Under the pieces are notes generated by a model that was not told the DNA's origin, did not search any database, and saw only the letters and a list, made by a program, of their open reading frames with translations. A program made the position numbers and the translations under genes. From contig NADL03000662.1 of the NCBI GenBank assembly GCA_002205965.3, positions 1,054,001 to 1,118,000 on the forward strand: a stretch of 64,000 nt of DNA. Reading direction: 5' to 3'. The DNA comes from Kappaphycus alvarezii. Taxonomy: Eukaryota > Rhodophyta > Florideophyceae > Gigartinales > Solieriaceae. Numbering within the stretch: position 1 is the stretch's first letter; the number at the start of each line of letters is the position of its first letter. Below are positions 11,041 to 21,100 of this stretch, one piece after another.

Positions 11041-12912
11041 TTACTTCTGCGGCGCAGGCGCGCAAAACTTGCTTGACGATTTATTGCAGATCTTCGCCGC
11101 CGAGACGAAAATCCATCCGGGAATCGTCCTTTGCAGTTGTCGACGGAGCCATCTTTGACGAGAGCCGTGTGACGTAGATATATCTGTCTGCAGACTCGAT
11201 GGCATTATGGTCCAAAGTATCGGCATTGGCCAAGTGCGCGTCAAACGTTTTCGATTCAGTTTCCTCGTCGTCGTTCTCGCTGGCACTAGAGTCAGTGCTA
11301 TCTTCTTACTCACTTTTCTCGTGCTCTTTGATAATGTCAGCGAGAATGTAGACCGAGGATTCTCCACCTTCAAGGCGGCGACGAGTATGAGCAGTAAGTA
11401 CTTCCTTTGTACCGCGATGTTTGGGGTTCCACGGTTCCCCACATTGAACAAACTCATTACGCCTACGAGCCTCCTCAAACTCTTTGCTAGAGGGTCGGTC
11501 CGAACGATTCACAGTAGCTCTTTTCGTGTTTCCACTCCTGAGATTGCGGCGGTACTGTCGAGGGTTACGACCATACCTCATCATATGTGTTCCCATCTCT
11601 CTCCCAAAGCCGCGATTCTGACCTGTTATTTGGTTCAACTGTGCAAGTTCTGAATTGATTCATGTAATGTAGTGACAAACTTATTGAACGAATATTTTTG
11701 AGAGGCTATACTCTGGATAGGGATCTTCGACCATTCTTGATACTCCGTTACTGCCTTTTGCATGAATCCTGTCTTATGAAAGTCGGTGCGGAATTCCGGA
11801 GGACACTATGGGGTGAGCTCGTTGATTTACTCAACCATTTTGGTGAGTCCGTCTGATACATCTCTTTTTCTCATGCTGTTCATGAATGATTTGAGGCAGA
11901 GTGTCTCGAGTAAGCCTTTCACTTGGATTTATCTAGCACCACTTAGGTACTCTGCGGTCATTTCCTTAACAATCTCTCCGAAATTTATTGCACCTCTGCA
12001 GTTTTCCAATAACAAACGCCTAGCAGCACCCTCTATAATATGTACGAAGAAATCGGCCTTCTTGGATGGAAATATTTTGTACTGCCTAACACAAATCCCA
12101 TACATCTTGAGCGTCTCGTTAATATCCTGAGAGACATCCGCTATAAATTTGTTATATCCGCTGTAAATTTGTTGTCATTGAACATTTGTTGTACATAGTT
12201 CACCTTGCGAGATTTCCGGTCCACTGTCACTCTGGCGGCCATTTCTATTACCCTCAAAGTGTGTGGGATACGAAACCCTTTCCTGAATTTTTTTATCATT
12301 TACACGAGTATTCACTTGGTCTCTTTCAGGCCCACTAACAAACAGAGCAGCACTAACAACACTAGCGTCACCAAAAATGCGACGCGGGGTTCCGATCGTT
12401 CCTGCCGACCCAATGCCTGAAGCTTGAGGAATCTGTGTTGAATTACGACCACTATTAATGAACCCATTTTCATTCTCTCCTTTGTGCGGATGTGCAAAGC
12501 GTCCGCTAGATCTACGACTGTCCTTAAACTTGTTTATAACGGCTTGAGTGAATTCATGCGCACAATTTACGAGATGGAAAAGCCAAATATTCGTACGGAT
12601 AGATTCTGCATTCTTGTCAGTATCTGAAATCCTGACACCGTCGATAAATGAAATCGGAATCTCTTCGAATCCATAAATTTCAGCTACTTTAATAAATTCT
12701 TTGACGGGAAACTGTGGCATTGAGAAGAACTCTTCCAGTAAGGAGAACTTCGGAGCAAGAAGCAGATCCGCCATGTACTCCGCGATTTCATTGGGATCCG
12801 GTAAGCCAAAAGAGGCTTCAGAAGACGAGCCGGTGGGTGGATCGGGAAAAGTGAAGAATTCCAACGTTGCCTTGCCTGCATTCAGGATCTTGAGCGGAAG
12901 ACCATCATTCAA
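11041..12912 (-). pseudogene. Copia gag-like and protease-region remnants
   Basis: A 245-codon open stretch (12175-12912) matches no family I know but sits in the gag position beside the 5' LTR. It contains NIWLFHLVNCAHEFTQAVIN. The next open stretches (11041-11638) include FEEARRRNEFVQCGEPWNPK and KHRGTKEVLTAH, a knuckle-like segment typical of gag C-termini. The rest is basic, low-complexity sequence before integrase. The assignment to gag relies mainly on position. Confidence 0.5.
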
Positions 12913-13127
12913 TGATGAAGTGTATATAATTCTGAGGATCTGATCACACCACTGCTTGAACTAACTGCGGGAAAGCGGCGGCATCTTGAGTATATTTGAA
13001 TGGTTTGTTCAAATTTATCTTGCTATGTGACTCGGAAATGAATGACGGACAAGAAATCAACAGCAAAAAGCTTTTTAACGGTGAATATGGGATGTTGTCA
13101 ACAGATGGCCGGGAAGCAAATCTGGAT

Positions 13128-13374
13128 TGTCGTGTTATCCCGCGACTATTGACTGCAGTTATAAGGGTGTACTATCAACCTTATTTGATCAACTGCAATG
13201 GTAAAGGGGTAGGTAAATAAAATTGTTTTACTGACGAGAAGGGGCGTGAGCGGGGGCGTGAGCGGAGCCAAGGATTCGACGTGAATCGGACATAGCGGTA
13301 CTCCTCGATGATCGTCAGCCAGCGTTGGCGAGGTGCGGTGGAGCTCTTAGATATTTAACCTGCAAAATAATAAT
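13128..13374 (-). repeat. Copia LTR (5' LTR of the minus-strand element)
   Basis: Direct repeat of 4887-5122. The next LINE begins within about 15 bases of its right edge. Confidence 0.8.
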
Positions 13375-13384
13375 CATCTTTACT

Positions 13385-15241
13385 AATTTCTTCTGTCCGA
13401 GTGCTCGCGCGACGGCTTCGAGCTCCTAGGAGCGCCGATTGTCAACCGGGCCTTCACCGATGCATACCTACGGGGCAAGGTGGAGGGGTGCCGCCGCACC
13501 CTCCGACTGCTGACCCACGTTCGTGACCGCCGCGCCCGTTTCCAGATGCACCGGCTGTGCTCGTCGGCATGCCTCGTCACCAACGCGTTCCAGCTCGCCG
13601 ACCCACAACACTCGGCCCCCGCTGTACAAGCCTTTGACGCCCTGCAGAGGTCGTCTTACTCGGAGCTACACGGGATCGCCCTGACAGACACTTCATGGGA
13701 CCAAGTCACGCTACCGATTCGCCAGGGAGGTCAGAGATTTACCCTCATCTCCCCGTTCCTACACGGCTCGGTCGCAGCTAGTATCATCGACGCGGTTCCG
13801 GCATGTGAGGGATCGGCATCGTACACCACGCAAAGTTCTGCCGCCGTCTCCGGTCACCGATGCCGGGGTGACAGGACGTTCCTGGTCCGACAAGCCTTGC
13901 CGCGAATCCGTGACTTCCTGCAATATATCCCTGGGCGTCCCTACTCCGTCGACATTGGCCCATTTGACCCATGCCTGCTTGCTGCCAAACCATCCAACCT
14001 CCAAATCTTCTTAAATGGTGTGCAGCAGGAGGCACAGGCAAGGGTCCACTGGCGCGACGACTCATGGGTGACACACCCCAACCCGGCTCAGCACAGCACT
14101 CAAGAAGTTCGACATCGGATTCGTGGCCTGGCGTTCCGGAACAGATCTGCCGCCGCTTTCCTCATAGCCCATCCCACAACCGCTACGGTGGTGTCCTCGG
14201 CCCACTGGCAGACCATGATCCGCCGACACCTCGGCCTCCCCGTATACGACGACTCTCGCCCGCTTACCTGCGCCCACTGCAACCAAACTGTGGACGCACT
14301 CGGGGACCACGCGGCGGACCTCTGCCCTGCCGGCGGACGTAATTCCTTGCTCAATCCATGCGCCTACGCGTGGCTCATTGCCCATCCCTCCAAGGCTACT
14401 CATGTTTCCCCCGAGGTCTGGTCCATCATTCTTCGCCGGCACCTCCACCTCCCTGTTTTCCACTCGTCAATTTCCCTTGTTTGTTCCCACTGTCTCGCTT
14501 ACATGGACGCCCAAGGCGACCATGCTTCGAGTTGCACCTCAGAATACAACGCCGCTACCCGACACAACTTCCTCCGGAACCTCCTTACGGCCGACATGTT
14601 CCGACCTGCCGGTCTTGTTCACAGACAAGAAGTTCCCAACCTTGTGCCGGGTACAGACCTCCGGCCAGCCGACATCCTCGTCCAATGTGGACCGGAACCT
14701 ACTAACACGCTCGATGCGCCGAAGCAAATCGCATATGATGTCACCATTCGCAATCCCATGGCCCGATCTTACCTCGAACAAGCTGCATTGGCACCTTGCG
14801 GGGCAGCCGAATCGGCCTACGTTGACAAGGTGAAGACCTTCGACTTCCCCGTTCACGGCCGGACAAACGGGCGAGGGGAAGCCGCGGCGGGACTGACTTT
14901 TTTGACGTCACCGTCGTCAACCCTCTTGCACCAGCACAAAGGAGAGTATAAGCGATAAACCCGTTCACCGCTTTGAACGCAGCTCGGGCCGCGAAACACA
15001 GATGGTACCAAGCATTCCTCGCGAGTTCTGGCAGAAGTAGGCTCGTCCCTGTGTCATTTTCTACATTGGGAGGCTGGCATCCCGATGCTTATGCGGTGAT
15101 AACTGAGATCGCGAGTAGCGTAGCCGTGAGGGCTATGGAAAGTTGTAGAAAGGTGCGGGGGATATTGATGCAAAGATATGCTGCATCCGTTGTCACGTCC
15201 AACGCGGCTTGCCTCCTGGCTGGGCTCGAGCCAGTCCTCTA
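13385..15241 (+). mobile_element. Composite of three LINE 3' fragments joined in tandem
   Basis: The first part (13385 to about 14340) matches the RT-thumb to zinc-finger segment of the LINE at 28.5-33.2 kb (GFELLGAPIVNRAFTDAY, EGCRRTLRLL, LGLPVYDDSRPLTCAHC). The second (about 14350-14860) restarts upstream with AWLIAHPSKATHVSPEVWSI, repeats the zinc finger (CSHCLAYMDAQGDHASSC) and continues to RPADILV and AYDVTIRNP. The third (about 14880-15241) is the C-terminal tail of a different LINE lineage, the one at 59.2-60.2 kb (STLGGWHPDAYAVITEIA, SNAACLLAGLEPVL). A single long frame crosses the first two junctions. Confidence 0.75.
13480..14958 (+). CDS. Chimeric LINE-derived ORF, 492 codons, two zinc fingers
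   Basis: This frame is intact and continues upstream in frame to about 13390 (sense GAGCTCCTAGGAGCG region), so 13480, a GTG, is not a convincing start. The protein lacks RT catalytic motifs. It contains an RT-thumb-like region (about residues 1-90), LPVYDDSRPLTCAHC...DHAADLC (about residues 250-285), a second unit CSHC...GDHASSC (about residues 330-350), an RPADILV/YDVTIRNP restriction-like endonuclease core (about residues 394-425) and a tail read from another LINE lineage. The frame survives fusion of three fragments, which is unusual next to the badly broken LINEs nearby. No promoter or start codon is obvious. Chance openness cannot be excluded. Confidence 0.5.
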   Translation: MEGCRRTLRLLTHVRDRRARFQMHRLCSSACLVTNAFQLADPQHSAPAVQAFDALQRSSYSELHGIALTDTSWDQVTLPIRQGGQRFTLISPFLHGSVAASIIDAVPACEGSASYTTQSSAAVSGHRCRGDRTFLVRQALPRIRDFLQYIPGRPYSVDIGPFDPCLLAAKPSNLQIFLNGVQQEAQARVHWRDDSWVTHPNPAQHSTQEVRHRIRGLAFRNRSAAAFLIAHPTTATVVSSAHWQTMIRRHLGLPVYDDSRPLTCAHCNQTVDALGDHAADLCPAGGRNSLLNPCAYAWLIAHPSKATHVSPEVWSIILRRHLHLPVFHSSISLVCSHCLAYMDAQGDHASSCTSEYNAATRHNFLRNLLTADMFRPAGLVHRQEVPNLVPGTDLRPADILVQCGPEPTNTLDAPKQIAYDVTIRNPMARSYLEQAALAPCGAAESAYVDKVKTFDFPVHGRTNGRGEAAAGLTFLTSPSSTLLHQHKGEYKR

Positions 15242-16458
15242 AGGAATATTGTGCGTACGGTACCACCGTATTTCCCGTCGCCCAATCCACGGCTGCTTCA
15301 TGGAGCATTAGAAACAGCAGACCATGTCTTTCAAATATTGAAACACCCGAAACCTTCCCCTCTCGCAACGGGAGGTGCAGACCGCAGACCAGTGCAAGGG
15401 TGCGTGAGGTCAGTTTACTGCGCGTGGTGCGACGGTTGAGAGTCCCATGAACTTGCGTTCAAACCATGCAGGCGCATTGGCGAGCAGTTGAGAGGACTCG
15501 CGCAAGTAGTAACCTCACTCCCTGAGGTAAACTTAGTGGGAATGCGGTAGGGGAGAAGACATCCTTGCGTGCAATTATCACCCCATAATCTCATCCCGTT
15601 TCACCTCACGTTCAAAATCGTAAATGAATGACTTCCATTCATTCAAAAATATACTAAAACATCCGATCTTTATCGTCATCCGGACCATCCTTCTGTTGCG
15701 TTCGTCATAATTAGAGCGCGTCTACATCTCGCATGACTCTATGTGACGCAGTTTAAGTGAATAAAGTATGTGTCAGCGACGTGATTGAATCATTACTCAC
15801 TCAAATAGAACAAGGGCTTTTCTAGTTTTGTTTCAATTATCAGCAGCGATAATATGTTGCAGCGATACACTCCGCCGTTGGTAATCCCAGGCAAACAGGG
15901 AATGTTAATCCGAAACCGAATAATGCTTTTGCCTCAGTTTCCGGTAATAATCTAGACTGAGATCTGATTCACCATATTTCTCACACAGATAAGCTATCCA
16001 CTACATTTCGCAAATGAAGAACGACCAAGGGATTTCCAAGTTAAAACTGTCTATTTGATGCAGAACTGGTAAAGCCTAATCCATGACGCAGATTAAGGTA
16101 TTTGTGATGTCGTGGCTATCGTGCACACGTGATTCATGATTGAAGACCCTTTTTCACTGATGACAGTTCAATGAAATTTGGACAAATTAACAACCAAAAC
16201 TATCTTGATGGTGACTCTTCCAGATGCACTTCCTAACATAGGAACATGGATGCATTGACGATAGTTCATTGCGTAAAGATGATTTGGCTGTGTATAGAAT
16301 TGTTTTCGTGGACGTCGTCGTTACTGGCACATACATCTATTTAGTATAAAACAACCCCTTCTATACCCGAAGATTAGGAACCCCCACCGCAACCGCAGCT
16401 TCATCCTCTACCGTCTCTCCAAACGCAATCTCAATAGCTATACATTACAGTCTACATC
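15242..16458. other. Intergenic region upstream of the LPMO-like gene
   Basis: No coding pattern. The left 200-300 bases are probably LINE 3' UTR. The right end holds the core promoter of the LPMO-like gene. Confidence 0.5.
16345..16372 (+). promoter_or_regulatory. TATA box and initiator-like CTATACCCGAAG of the LPMO-like gene
   Basis: TATAAAA at 16345-16351 is followed 16 bases later by CTATACCCGAAG (16361). The pair lies about 100 bases before the ATG. An almost identical pair occurs at 18512-18537 with no gene behind it. Confidence 0.5.
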
Positions 16459-17595
16459 ATGAACTATGGAAAAGTGTTGAAATGGATATGCTTCGCCCTT
16501 TTTCTGCTGAAAAGTCCCAGTCCTACCTCCAGCCATAGCTATTTGCTTTACCCGCGAGGGGATTTCAGCAGCTTTAACCAACCTCATTGTCGCGTAGGAG
16601 GACCTGTCCACGCACCTACTGATTTTTGCCCGGGACCATGTATCAACGAATCAAGTTGGCAGTTCGATCGCAATGCCCCAATTTACGAATTGCGCAGGAA
16701 CCAGACGTTGACCGTCATTTGGCCGAGAAATAATCATAGAGGTGGCTTCGTCAGATTCAGCATGGTTCCGAAGTCACTTAGAATGAGCAGGGAGGCACAC
16801 GAGGAGTTCGCGTTCAGGTATTCATGTTTCGAGGCGGACATTTTTCCATGCAATGGTGACCATTGTGGAACCGACGTTTGGGTCTACAGGACTGACATTC
16901 TCATACCGTGCACTTTCGGGGACGGAGATTACATCCTGTCGTGGGCATGGTTTGGAGGACTGACACAATCAGACTCATTCTTCGGAGACTATTACAGCTG
17001 TTCCAACGTTAAAATTAGGAATGGACCTACAGCCTTAAACTCTGACCGGACCTTTAACCCGGGAAACAACACAATGTACCCGTCAGCGTGCCGATCTTCA
17101 GTAGATCAGTTGGGAATTTGTGACCGTGAACCATGCCTCGGGTTCAAGGAGAAGGAAATGCTTCCACAGCCGTTTTCAAGTGGTAGCCCCGCTCCTTTGA
17201 CCTACCGCCCAACAGCGCCGTCTGCTGAATTTGAGGAGAACGGAAATTCTAGCACGTTGAGATTGACGGGTCTTCGACTATTAAATGCGGAGACCAAGGC
17301 AGTTGTTTCGGAGGTTTCCGCAAGAACAATTCATGTGCCTGAGGACATGGAAAAGCATATGACCTTCGAGGCTGTGGTGGAAGGGGATGTGGTCTCAGTT
17401 TCGTTTTATATAAATCAAGAGTACACCCGGACAGAGAAACAAGCGCCGTATATGGCGTTTGGAGACACAGACGACGGAATGTTATCATGGGAAGATCCAA
17501 TTTTGGGTGAGGAGTTTGAATTGAAAGTGGTTGCCACGGATAAACACGGCAGTTTGGATGAGGGGGTTTTCTTGATAGAGATTGCACTGTCGTAA
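16459..17595 (+). CDS. Secreted LPMO-like protein (N-terminal copper-histidine) with C-terminal beta-sandwich domain
   Basis: The 378-codon intact gene starts with a signal peptide (residues 1-25; hydrophobic WICFALFLL) whose predicted cleavage after TSS leaves His26 as the first mature residue (HSYLLYPRG). An N-terminal His is the hallmark of lytic polysaccharide monooxygenases and chitin-binding type 4 proteins. A second candidate His lies in NNHRGGFVRFSMVP (residue 94), and an aromatic axial-ligand candidate in DYYSCSNVKI near residue 177. Many Cys are paired-looking, as expected outside the cell. Residues about 255-378 form a second domain (VVSVSFYINQEYTRTEKQAP, YMAFGDTDDG) resembling Ig/cadherin-like modules. 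The likely role is oxidative attack on, or binding to, a cell-wall polysaccharide; the substrate is unknown. No introns or frame breaks. A TATA box lies about 110 bases upstream. Confidence 0.75.
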   Translation: MNYGKVLKWICFALFLLKSPSPTSSHSYLLYPRGDFSSFNQPHCRVGGPVHAPTDFCPGPCINESSWQFDRNAPIYELRRNQTLTVIWPRNNHRGGFVRFSMVPKSLRMSREAHEEFAFRYSCFEADIFPCNGDHCGTDVWVYRTDILIPCTFGDGDYILSWAWFGGLTQSDSFFGDYYSCSNVKIRNGPTALNSDRTFNPGNNTMYPSACRSSVDQLGICDREPCLGFKEKEMLPQPFSSGSPAPLTYRPTAPSAEFEENGNSSTLRLTGLRLLNAETKAVVSEVSARTIHVPEDMEKHMTFEAVVEGDVVSVSFYINQEYTRTEKQAPYMAFGDTDDGMLSWEDPILGEEFELKVVATDKHGSLDEGVFLIEIALS

Positions 17596-17840
17596 GTATC
17601 ATTAACAACACTAGAGAGCTTCTCCAGTAGTCTGATTTTTATGGAGTGCATCAAGAGTAATTTGTGATAGAGGATTTGGGACATGAGGGTTAATGACAAT
17701 GATGTATGTAAAGCGTTGTGTTTCCAAGGAGGGGGGGCAATACTTAAATTTCTGTTTCATATCCTCAAAATTAAAGCATCGTTGGGAAAATTCACGCTAA
17801 ACGATTCAAAGCTTAGCAGACGAAAATCTGTGACGAGAGT

Positions 17841-17883
17841 CCAAAGTACCAGTTTCTAACATCAGAAACTGGTGGTACTTTGG
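17841..17883. repeat. Hairpin-forming inverted repeat
   Basis: The left arm CCAAAGTACCAGTTTCT pairs with the right arm AGAAACTGGTGGTACTTTGG around the loop AACATC. There is a three-base bulge. It lies 245 bases after the LPMO-like stop codon. Confidence 0.6.
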
Positions 17884-18054
17884 AGTAGGTTGCAAAAGCA
17901 ATTAGTAGAGGAATGTATGTAAGGGGGGAAATAGCGGGTGTGTTTGCTGTGGGAGCCCGGAATGTTGAGAACCAGGGGAGTTTGTGAGGTACGGTACACA
18001 TGCAGAATTTTGACCAAGCGCGGAGACGAAATGAAATAACTGCGGGAAGGAGTT

Positions 18055-18125
18055 GGCCATGACATAAATCTCAGAACAACGCTTAACTTTTATAAAAGGC
18101 AGGCCATGATGTAAATCTCAGAACA
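18055..18125. repeat. Short direct repeat, period 47
   Basis: GGCCATGA(CA/TG)TAAATCTCAGAACA occurs at 18055 and 18102. Confidence 0.6.
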
Positions 18126-18511
18126 AATACTTATCTTTAATTGTAGACATACGAAAACCCTATCACACAATCTTTCAGCCAAACGATCGACAGCATACCA
18201 TCGCGTGGTGCAATTCCGTTCCATGAGCTGTTTTTTTCGTCTCCAAACCCAATTCAAAATCATTAGTTGAAGTAACATTCCCGACTGCTATTGCTAATGA
18301 CTCGATCGATTTCCTTGAAACTTCCGCTATCCAAGTGTCCTTGGATCGGTAGTCAGGCATTTGAGTGGCTATGAACGGTAAGTGCAAGTCGCGGAACTGC
18401 TCTTCATACCTTCGAAACCACTACAGGGCGAAAAATCATCTTTGGTGCACTCTTAATTGCCTTCCGTTGTCATGACCCCGTCTCTGACCTCAATCAACAA
18501 CCCCCTCCAAG

Positions 18512-18537
18512 TATAAAAGCCTGCCCTATACCCGAAG
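18512..18537 (+). promoter_or_regulatory. Orphan TATA plus CTATACCCGAAG element
   Basis: TATAAAA at 18512 and CTATACCCGAAG at 18526 copy the layout upstream of the LPMO-like gene. Only the 3' end of the convergent CBM48-TPR gene lies downstream, so it is probably a relic of a duplicated gene. Confidence 0.35.
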
Positions 18538-18566
18538 CATCATCTTCCCAATAGTTGTCGTTGGTA

Positions 18567-21100
18567 TCACCCTCGAATTTGCTGATCGATAATCTTCCAG
18601 ACTTCATCCGTACTCTTTCCATGCCCAGACTCTCCATTTAACTTTAAATTCATGCACAGACTCTTCCAAGCCTTCAACCACTTTGCGTTATCCTTTGACA
18701 TCCCTGCCCTACCGTACGCCACCATCGCCGCGCTGTGAGCGCCAACGCCTCGGCGCCATGGCCTCCGAGTCGGTCTATAACGCTCCCTAAATTACTCCAC
18801 ACTTCTCCCAAAAACACTCCATGCTGCGTCACATTCAGCTGCTCAAGGATCGCAATGGCATCGCGAAGATGGTTCACAGACTCTTTCAGATCCTTCATCG
18901 CAAACAACGCCCGAGCACATTCCACCAGAGTCTCTGCGTTTTCCCGTGTTGCCCAGGGTCCATGTCGCTTTCGCGTGTACACCGCCAAAGTGTACAGATC
19001 GATCGCCTCCTTATACTTTCCCTGCGCCAGCAATTTCCGCCCATCCTTGTGCCAAGTCCGGCTCATCTCCTCATATGCGCCAACACTTTGCTCTTCGTCT
19101 TCTGAGTTCAAATCTTCCACCGGCGGATTCTGTGGCATAGAATTCCGAGCGTTATCCGCTAGATCTTTCCAACTCTTCACCTCCCTGCTTTTACGTTTGT
19201 TCGCCTCCATCTCTACAAACGACTGCTTGGACTGTGCATGGTTCAGCATATCTGCCTTCACATTGACAGCTTGGTTGGCCGGTCGCAGAATCCCGCGCGG
19301 AGGTGTCCTGCGTTCCTCCTGGTTCACTTGTGGCTCTGGCCGTGATGGTTCCAGTGGTCGCATTGGCCGTTGTGGAGCTGGCGGCGCTGGGGTGGACGCA
19401 GAGGAGGCGCTTGCTTTCTCACCAACGGCGGAGATTCGACCACTTTCGGCGGCTGGTTTTCCTCTTGACGTGAAGATGTTGATCCAATGTCCTCTGGCGT
19501 TTGATCGCGCTGATGTTGCACAGGCGTGTCTGCTTGTGCCGGCTTGAGCCGTTGTCTTCTCAAATTCGCGTTGAGGTTTTCTATTGCTGTAGCATAGTTT
19601 GGATTGTCTTCTGTGGCCTTGCTTTTCTCGTACAAGTCGAGCGCATTGCGATAGGCGAGCTCCCCTGATTTCAAATCGCCTTTCATATCGCCAATGACGC
19701 CCAGAAAGCAGTGCACGTCACCCAACTGCGCCCTGCCGCCCGAGAAGGTTCCCTTTGCATAAATGGCGAGGGCCTTTTTCAAATGCTTCTCGGCATTTTT
19801 CAAGTCATCGATATGAATAAAGGCACTCGCGACGTCTGTATGGGCTATAGCGGTGGTCTTTGCAAACTTTAGTCCATTGTCCTCCCTCAACTTGACTGAC
19901 AAGGAGAATAGGGCCAAGGCGGCATCATACTTGCCTTGCGCAAAGAGGGTCTTGCCAAGCATTTGTCTTGTATTTGCGTTGTCCTCAACTTGATGTAATT
20001 TGAGTGCCTTATCGCCGACCTCAATGACTTCCTTTGTCTCTGTTTCATCAACCTTCCGGCCCTTGACTTCTTTTCCTGGGAAATTTCTTTCATTCGGAAA
20101 CCAGACCTTGAGACCCTTTTTCAAGGCATTTTCATTCTCGGCCAAACCCAACTTTTTCTGATTTCTCGTTGGTACGTCCGAGGTTTCCTCTGCCGGGTCA
20201 ACATTTTCCTCTCTAACGTCACCGAACAGGACGCCCCACACGCGCCTCAAGCAATTCTTCGCCGGACGACGAAAGAAACCGCGTTGCCTCTTCTGAGTAT
20301 TGCTCACCTGACTGGTAGATGACGTGGGATGGTCTCGAAGGTCAGTAGTCTCTGCAACATCCTTGATAGCCTCAAAGACATCTGCCTGCAAGTCGAGTTC
20401 GCCGCAGGCATCATCGTCATAGTCCTCGATATAATTGCATCCCCCCTCTTTCTTGGCAGCGGTGCGTCCTCTACAGGGATGATGCATGGTGAGCGGGCGA
20501 GGACGGCTGCGTATCATCACCCTCCGACTCTGTGTCACTCTCACCTTGAGCCATGACGACATGGGCCTTATCGGCGACGGCATCCTCTGCATGAGCGACA
20601 ACAGCGGTAGAAAAGTGCTTTGGTGTAGCAGCTTGAAGTGTTTCGTTGCTGATACTTAAAAAGTGAGAAAATTCACCAAACTGATCCTCGACGAGATTAG
20701 GATCACCGTCTGCGACTCTCCAACGGCCGTCAACAACAAAACGGTAGACATAGTCACCGGGTGGAAGCTCTGTGACGAGGACATGGTAACGAATATCGGG
20801 GATGAAGGTCATGGGATGCTTGCGCCAATCGTCGAAGGAGCCAGCGAGGGATACTTTTGCGCCGGCATCGCGCCAGACAAAGGTGGTTAGAATGGGGGGG
20901 TTGGAAGAGAGTCGAATGGGAGGTGCGGGAGGAGTAACGCGGACGGAGAAATGGGCAGTGGAAACGAGAGTGGCTGTGGGAAGGGAATTGTCGAGGACAC
21001 GAGGGGCAATCGAGTGACGAAGATTCATGGTGGAGTTGGATGGTTGGATGGTGGCAGCCATGTTTGGTTGTTTTCTTGCTGCCTTACTGCTTTGTAGCAA
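18567..21100 (-). CDS. CBM48 (AMPK-beta-like glycogen-binding) plus TPR protein, with frame breaks
   Basis: Three overlapping frames form one gene. The N-terminal part (20471-21100) holds a CBM48 domain: TTFVWRDAGAKVSLAGSFDDW, PPGDYVYRFVVDGRWR and DPNLVEDQFGEFSHFLSI at residues about 72-152, the order found in AMPK-beta glycogen-binding modules. An acidic linker follows, then kinesin-light-chain-like TPR repeats (19600-19990: TRQMLGKTLFAQGKYDAALA, ALAIYAKGTF, SGELAYRNALDLYEKS). A second frame (18674-19363) has further TPRs (GRKLLAQGKYKEAIDLYTLA). The most plausible C-terminus is in a third frame, MSKDNAKWLKAWKSLCMN to IIDQQIRG, with stop at 18567. Breaks near 20480, 20430, 19440 and 18735 can each be explained by a missing base, several of them in homopolymers (CCC, GGGGGG). 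Start ATG 21100; an ATG at 21061 (MAATIQ) is an alternative. It could be a scaffold linked to floridean starch, but its function is unknown. Confidence 0.7.

Larger units (their letters stand above)
4887..13374 (-). mobile_element. Old Ty1/copia LTR retrotransposon, broken
   Basis: Two direct repeats of about 240 bases (4887-5122 and 13128-13374), each TG...CA, bound an interior whose minus strand shows gag-like sequence, integrase, reverse transcriptase and RNase H in copia order (integrase before RT). The LTRs are roughly 90 percent identical by eye, so the insertion is old. The reading frames are broken many times (well over ten). At about 8.5 kb it is longer than a typical copia element. 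The excess comes from a tyrosine-recombinase insertion (about 8.2-8.9 kb, perhaps to 9.45 kb) and a 1.5-kb antisense region beyond RNase H (about 5.15-6.63 kb). I found no matching 5-base target duplication. Confidence 0.8.
17596..18566. other. Intergenic, with hairpin, short direct repeat and orphan promoter
   Basis: There is no gene. It holds a 17-20 bp inverted repeat (17841-17883), two 47-base-spaced copies of GGCCATGA-TAAATCTCAGAACA (18055 and 18102) and a TATA/CTATACCCGAAG pair at 18512. Confidence 0.5.

Noticed and set aside
18735-19547. 270-codon plus-strand open frame
   Set aside because: It lies antisense to the TPR region of the CBM48-TPR gene, whose minus-strand protein has clear repeats. 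The plus reading is low-complexity Ser/Arg/Ala.
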